NCBI GenBank assembly: GCA_016840945.1
Contig: JAEORJ010000403.1
Coordinates: 1 to 18,411 of the forward strand
DNA: 18,411 nt
From: Candidatus Gerdarchaeota archaeon
GTDB lineage: Archaea; Asgardarchaeota; Heimdallarchaeia; JABLTI01
Reading direction: 5' to 3'
Part shown: piece by piece, positions 15,302 through 18,411 of the stretch
Layout: each line of letters starts with the position of its first letter
Position numbering within the stretch: position 1 is the stretch's first letter
Program-made: the position numbers and the translations under genes
Notes under the pieces: model-generated
Seen by the model: only the letters and a program-made list of their open reading frames with translations
Databases searched by the model: none
Told to the model about the DNA's origin: nothing

Positions 15302-16822
15302 TTATTTTAATTCTGGTTCTTTCAAAGTAGTCATTGTTGGACTGCTGCTATCAATTTGTAAAGCAAGTTCTTTTTCAACTGCTAAATCAGCTTCATCAAA
15401 TATGTCCAGTGGTTTTTCTGTTTTTTCATCCTCAATGTAATCTGAGGACATTAAATTCCTTTTTGAGGAGTAACTAATACCTGCTACTATTATTACTAAA
15501 AGGAAACCTGAACTAGCAAGTAATACATACATTGGTACGACAAATTCAGCTATTATTGAAACTATACCCATCCCCAACAGTTGAGCTATTCCTTGAACTA
15601 ATTGTTGAGTGCCAAATACTCGCCCTTGTTTTTCATATGGCACTGATTCTTGTATCAGTGTCGAAGCTGGTACATTGATTAATACAGTTATCAAACCAAA
15701 TGAAGACACTAGTAAAGCCATTATCCATTCATTTCTCACCACGGAAAAAGCAAACATTGCTAATGTCGCTAGTGAAAAGGAAATATTCAGTAACATTACT
15801 TTTCGTTTTATTTTTCCAATAGCCATTAAAACTACTGCTGTAATTATTCCCGATACTCCCATTAATGCTTGTAAAATACCATACCAAGTAGCTCCTAAAT
15901 CCATTTCCCCTTGTAATATTACGATAAATAATACATTAATAGCCCCTAAAGAGAATGTCATAGCTGAGAATACTACTAACATATAAGATATCTTTGGAAA
16001 TTCTCTAATAGTTCTATAGCCAATTTTCATATCATTTACGAAGTTCTTTACTTCCCCTCTAAAGCTTGTTTTTTCAATGATAACTTCTGGTGGTTTTTTA
16101 CCTACCTTGAAGATTGCTAAAATCAATAATCCTGACACAGCAAAAGTTGAAGCATCAAAGATAAAGCTACCAAGATAGCTTCTTTCTGCTAACACCCCTG
16201 CAATGACATAGCCTACAATTGTTGCTACTTGGAAGACTGTTGAACCAATTGAATTTGCCACTAACAAATTCTTTTTCTTCACAATTAATCTTGTATAAGC
16301 ACTTCTTGCTGGGAAAAAGAATGCTGCTGAAGCAGAGTTTAGAAAGCATAAAACGAATAGGGGCCAAAGAACATGAATGTAACTTATAACATGCACTTGT
16401 TGTGGGAAACCATGCTCAGAAATAAATATAGTATCGTATTCTCTAGTCAAGACATCTTTCAAAAGGTAGATGATAACAAATCCAACTGAAGCTAACATAC
16501 TCATAATATTGGAACCAAGCATTATCTTCCTTTGATCCAATCTATCAGTGTATACTCCTGCAAAAGGAGCAATAACAACAAAAGGCAATAACCATACAAT
16601 AGATAATAATCCCATCATCATTGGGCTACCAGTGAGCTCATAAATTAAAAACTCCAAAGCTAGCCCTGAAATTGCTCGACCAACATTTTCTATAAATTGA
16701 GCAGAAAAAAGTACCATAAATGCTTTATTTCTTAGAACTTCCTTTATGGATGGGTTTTCTTCTATTGAATTTTTGGCTGTAAATGCAACACCTTTTGAGT
16801 CGTCTTCTATAATAGTGGACAA
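15302..16822 (-). CDS. Major facilitator superfamily transporter (DHA3/MFS_3-like exporter)
   Basis: This 506-residue membrane protein has about 12 predicted helices in two bundles. Between helices 2 and 3 it carries the MFS motif A form GVYTDRLDQRKIML (about residues 89-102). A second-half counterpart (IGKIKRKVML) lies near 340-349. PASTLIQESVPYEKQGRVFG (about 385-404) is typical of the DHA3/EntS-like exporters. A long cytoplasmic N-terminus (about 30 residues) and a polar C-terminal tail of about 45 residues flank the core. The substrate is unknown; drug, siderophore or macrolide-type efflux is the family norm. The start is TTG at 16820-16822, supported by GGAG eight bases upstream; the first in-frame ATG would cut into helix 1. 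It lies on the minus strand between ftsZ and secE, an unusual place for a transporter. Confidence 0.88.
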   Translation of the reverse strand: MSTIIEDDSKGVAFTAKNSIEENPSIKEVLRNKAFMVLFSAQFIENVGRAISGLALEFLIYELTGSPMMMGLLSIVWLLPFVVIAPFAGVYTDRLDQRKIMLGSNIMSMLASVGFVIIYLLKDVLTREYDTIFISEHGFPQQVHVISYIHVLWPLFVLCFLNSASAAFFFPARSAYTRLIVKKKNLLVANSIGSTVFQVATIVGYVIAGVLAERSYLGSFIFDASTFAVSGLLILAIFKVGKKPPEVIIEKTSFRGEVKNFVNDMKIGYRTIREFPKISYMLVVFSAMTFSLGAINVLFIVILQGEMDLGATWYGILQALMGVSGIITAVVLMAIGKIKRKVMLLNISFSLATLAMFAFSVVRNEWIMALLVSSFGLITVLINVPASTLIQESVPYEKQGRVFGTQQLVQGIAQLLGMGIVSIIAEFVVPMYVLLASSGFLLVIIVAGISYSSKRNLMSSDYIEDEKTEKPLDIFDEADLAVEKELALQIDSSSPTMTTLKEPELK

Positions 16823-16852
16823 AATAATAGCTCCATTTGTTCAATTAATGTT

Positions 16853-16864
16853 GAATATTTAATC
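16853..16864 (-). promoter_or_regulatory. TATA-like element for the MFS gene
   Basis: GATTAAATATTC on the minus strand lies about 36 bases upstream of the TTG start. It predicts a short leader that still includes the GGAG ribosome site at 16831-16834. Confidence 0.35.
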
Positions 16865-16874
16865 ATTATTAAAA

Positions 16875-16912
16875 GAATGATTAATAATTAATAGTTTGTT
16901 AATTGTTCATTC
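16875..16912. promoter_or_regulatory. Inverted repeat in the MFS/secE divergent gap
   Basis: GAATGA-x5-AATTAA is mirrored across a seven-base centre by TTAATT-x2-TCATTC. The repeat sits just upstream of the MFS TATA-like element and could be an operator. In sequence this AT-rich the inner arms may be chance; the outer GAATGA/TCATTC pair is more telling. Confidence 0.25.
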
Positions 16913-17002
16913 CATTATAAAAACTTGGTTTAATCTAGATAGAACATTATTCTTAGACAAGGACAAAAGATTTTAAAAGGTGATAATTACTTTCTTGAAT
17001 AT

Positions 17003-17010
17003 CATATAAA
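17003..17010 (+). promoter_or_regulatory. TATA-like element for secE
   Basis: CATATAAA lies about 45 bases before the secE ATG. It would give a leader of about 20 bases that includes the AGGAGTGG ribosome site at 17039-17046. Confidence 0.4.
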
Positions 17011-17052
17011 CTTGTATGATACAAACTCTGACAAAATTAGGAGTGGCATTAA

Positions 17053-17238
17053 ATGAATATTGGAGAATTTTTCTCAAGAAGCCGAAGATTATTAGTTCAC
17101 AGCAAAAAACCTGACCGAAAGGAAATCTGGTTAACAGTACGAATTACAGCTATTGGAATATTACTCATTGGATTAGTGGGTTATATAATTCACATATTAT
17201 TCACAGTAATTCTCCCAATTGGTGAAAATGCCAGTTAG
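17053..17238 (+). CDS. secE: Preprotein translocase subunit SecE (Sec61-gamma)
   Basis: This 61-residue protein is the normal archaeal length for the small essential clamp subunit of the SecY channel. It has an amphipathic N-terminal helix (GEFFSRSRRLLVHSKKPDRKE), where S-x-K-P and the following Glu are typical of Sec61-gamma. A single transmembrane helix (about 31-55, ending VGYIIHILFTVILP) follows. A ribosome site AGGAGTGG (17039-17046) lies nine bases (from GGAG) before the ATG. spt5 follows on the same strand after an unusually long 194-base gap with structured sequence. Confidence 0.93.
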   Translation: MNIGEFFSRSRRLLVHSKKPDRKEIWLTVRITAIGILLIGLVGYIIHILFTVILPIGENAS

Positions 17239-17268
17239 ATCAACCATTATGATTGAATCATTCCTTCT

Positions 17269-17277
17269 AAGGAGGAT
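17269..17277 (+). other. Strong Shine-Dalgarno-like sequence with no standard start codon behind it
   Basis: AAGGAGGAT is a near-perfect anti-16S match 30 bases after the secE stop. No ATG, GTG or TTG follows within 15 bases. The closest open frame would begin at ATT (17281 or 17284) and run about 16 codons to TAA at 17332-17334. It may be a relic or part of an RNA element. Confidence 0.35.
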
Positions 17278-17290
17278 CTAATTATTCGAA

Positions 17291-17311
17291 AAACAGCATT
17301 TATTGCTGTTT
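17291..17311 (+). other. Perfect hairpin in the secE-spt5 gap
   Basis: AAACAGCA, loop TTTAT, TGCTGTTT: an eight-base perfect stem. No T run follows, so it is not an obvious terminator. It begins 14 bases after the orphan Shine-Dalgarno motif. Confidence 0.5.
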
Positions 17312-17337
17312 GTAGAACTATTGTGCAAGTTTAACAT

Positions 17338-17365
17338 ATAAAATTATCATGCTAGATAATTTTAT
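17338..17365 (+). other. Second perfect hairpin in the secE-spt5 gap
   Basis: ATAAAATTATC, loop ATGCTA, GATAATTTTAT: an 11-base perfect stem, AU-rich. It lies 68 bases before the spt5 ATG. It could be a processing site, attenuator or operator for spt5, or part of a small RNA. Confidence 0.45.
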
Positions 17366-17432
17366 TATGAAGTTTTAAAAAAAGTTAATAAGTTAGATTA
17401 GTGCGTTTGAAAATAATCGGGATGGAAAAAGC

Positions 17433-18023
17433 ATGACTATTTGGACATTGCGTGCAACAATAGGCCAAGAAAAAGCTATTGCAAAGCACATTAGAAAGAA
17501 AATTGATACAAAGAAAATTGGTGTTTGGTCATTATTAATACCTGAAGCTCTACGAGGTTATATTTTCATTGAATCAAATTCAATTGAAAGTATAGACCAA
17601 GCAATTGTAGGCATACCTCATGTTCGAAGTAGAGTTGTCGGTGAAGTGGATATAAGTGAATTAGAAGGATTTCTTGTACCAAAACCAACAATTGAAGGTT
17701 TACATGTTAACGATATCATTGAAATTATTAGTGGCGCATTCAAAGGCAGTCGTGCTAAAATTAACCGCATTGATGTAGGTAGAGAAGAAGTTACTGTAGA
17801 ATTATTAGATTCACAAATTCCAATCCCAATTAAACTTCACTCTGACTTCTGCAAAGTAATTGAAAGTGCTGCTGGTCAAGAAGTTGTTGAATTAACAATG
17901 GAAGAAAGAGAACCAGAAAAAGCAGAAGCTGAAAGATCCGAGAAACCTAAGAAAAGAGAAGAAAAAGATGAGAAAGAGGAAGAGGAAGAAGATGTTTTCT
18001 CTGAATTCTTCAATACTAGTTAA
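17433..18023 (+). CDS. spt5: Transcription elongation factor Spt5 (NusG family) with charged C-terminal tail
   Basis: Spt5 binds the RNA polymerase clamp with Spt4 and raises processivity. The NGN domain covers about residues 1-85: MTIWTLRATIGQEKAIAKHI, then LRGYIFIES. The KOW domain covers about 90-145: VNDIIEIISGAFKGSRAKI, then EEVTVELLDSQIPIPIKL. Both are intact. Usual archaeal Spt5 proteins end soon after KOW, at roughly 145-155 residues. This one continues for about 46 residues, starting acidic, then Lys/Glu-mixed, ending EKEEEEEDVFSEFFNTS. The tail looks disordered and may bind basic partners; it is not a heptad CTR. The ATG is preceded by GGGATGG, a weak ribosome site. TTTTAAAA at 17373-17380 could be a separate TATA box. 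The usual downstream rpl11-rpl1 genes are absent; atpA follows. Confidence 0.94.
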   Translation: MTIWTLRATIGQEKAIAKHIRKKIDTKKIGVWSLLIPEALRGYIFIESNSIESIDQAIVGIPHVRSRVVGEVDISELEGFLVPKPTIEGLHVNDIIEIISGAFKGSRAKINRIDVGREEVTVELLDSQIPIPIKLHSDFCKVIESAAGQEVVELTMEEREPEKAEAERSEKPKKREEKDEKEEEEEDVFSEFFNTS

Positions 18024-18049
18024 ACAGCTGCCTATTAATTTAAATAAAC

Positions 18050-18090
18050 GAGTAAAAATAGTATTTTTTTACTCATTTCTTTTATTTTTT
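18050..18090 (+). terminator. Hairpin plus T-rich tail after spt5
   Basis: GAGTAAAAA (18050-18058) pairs with TTTTTACTC (18066-18074), followed by ATTTCTTTTATTTTTT. It separates spt5 from atpA. Confidence 0.6.
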
Positions 18091-18232
18091 AATTCATTTA
18101 ATTGACAAAGCATTTTTATTTAGCAAATATTTGAAGAACTCAGAATTAGCATAAGGTTTAGATATTTAACTAAAATTCAAAACCATGATAATTGATAGAC
18201 GTCTTAAATCAAATAATCAGAGGCAATGAATT

Positions 18233-18411
18233 GTGTCAAAAGAAAGAGTAGGTAAAATTCTGAAGATCTCTGGCCCAGTAGTTGAAGCAGATGGCATGTT
18301 AGGTAGTTCTATGTATGAAGTCTGTAAAGTAGGCAATGAAGGCTTAATTGGTGAGATCATTAGAATACAAGGTGATATCTGTACAATCCAAGTTTACGAA
18401 GAAACCGATGG
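18233..18411 (+). CDS. atpA: A-type (V/A) ATP synthase subunit A, N-terminal fragment cut by the window end
   Basis: Fifty-nine codons are visible. The sequence opens with [20 protein letters not shown], then [20 protein letters not shown] and IQVYEETDG. This is the N-terminal beta-barrel of the catalytic A subunit of the archaeal/vacuolar-type ATPase. The Walker A and catalytic residues lie beyond the window. The GTG start at 18233-18235 is supported by AGAGG at 18219-18223. GATATTTAA at 18161-18169 is a candidate TATA box. The terminator after spt5 implies a separate transcript, probably carrying the A, B and D subunit genes downstream (inference). Confidence 0.95.
   Translation, partial: MSKERVGKILKISGPVVEADGMLGSSMYEVCKVGNEGLIGEIIRIQGDICTIQVYEETD

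Noticed and set aside
17254..17334. Read-through extension of secE or a separate small gene in the same frame
   Set aside because: Two stops (TAG 17236, TGA 17254) separate it from secE, and the remaining frame has no ATG, GTG or TTG start after the ribosome site.

Overview
The window is AT-rich archaeal chromosome. Archaeal markers are an FtsZ of archaeal type, a 61-residue SecE/Sec61-gamma, an Spt5 (NGN+KOW), the N-terminus of A/V-type ATPase subunit A, an archaeal IorAB pair, TrmB-type HTH and TATA-like elements upstream of genes. Shine-Dalgarno motifs of the GGTGA/GGAGG type precede several internal genes, and GTG and TTG starts are common. An Asgard-type archaeon is my best guess, from the low GC, the eukaryote-like Dna2 nuclease-helicase, the ALG7-like glycosyltransferase, the SUKH-like protein and the helical-repeat and coiled-coil proteins. 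No single marker proves that lineage.

Layout. (1) 1-1818: the end of a 44-residue-repeat helical protein, converging on a secreted, membrane-anchored, acidic, N-glycosylation-rich surface protein. (2) 2090-7004: a tightly packed operon of a helical TPR-like protein, a full Dna2-type nuclease/Fe-S/beta-barrel/SF1B helicase, and a small winged-helix protein with a Cys cluster. A TrmB-type regulator with a coiled coil of over 500 residues follows (7127-9415). (3) 12686-9435, minus strand: iorA-iorB (2-oxoacid/indolepyruvate ferredoxin oxidoreductase), then a SUKH/Smi1-like gene. (4) 12864-13958: a polyprenyl/dolichyl-phosphate GlcNAc-1-phosphate transferase-like enzyme. (5) 14122-18411: ftsZ, an opposite-strand MFS exporter, secE, spt5 and the start of atpA.

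Functional reading. The Dna2 operon looks like a DNA end-processing or replication/repair module with two uncharacterised partners, and is the best candidate for an undescribed system here. The ALG7-like enzyme would make the lipid-linked sugar used for N-glycosylation, and the surface protein at 709-1818, with about ten N-X-S/T sequons, is a plausible client. ftsZ, secE, spt5 and atpA are housekeeping genes. The usual ftsZ-secE-spt5 order is kept but interrupted by an inverted MFS gene. iorA shows an abrupt internal change in codon usage, which suggests a recombinant gene or a mixed assembly.

No CRISPR array, tRNA, rRNA, insertion sequence or prophage gene was recognised. No gap without a gene exceeds 300 bases.
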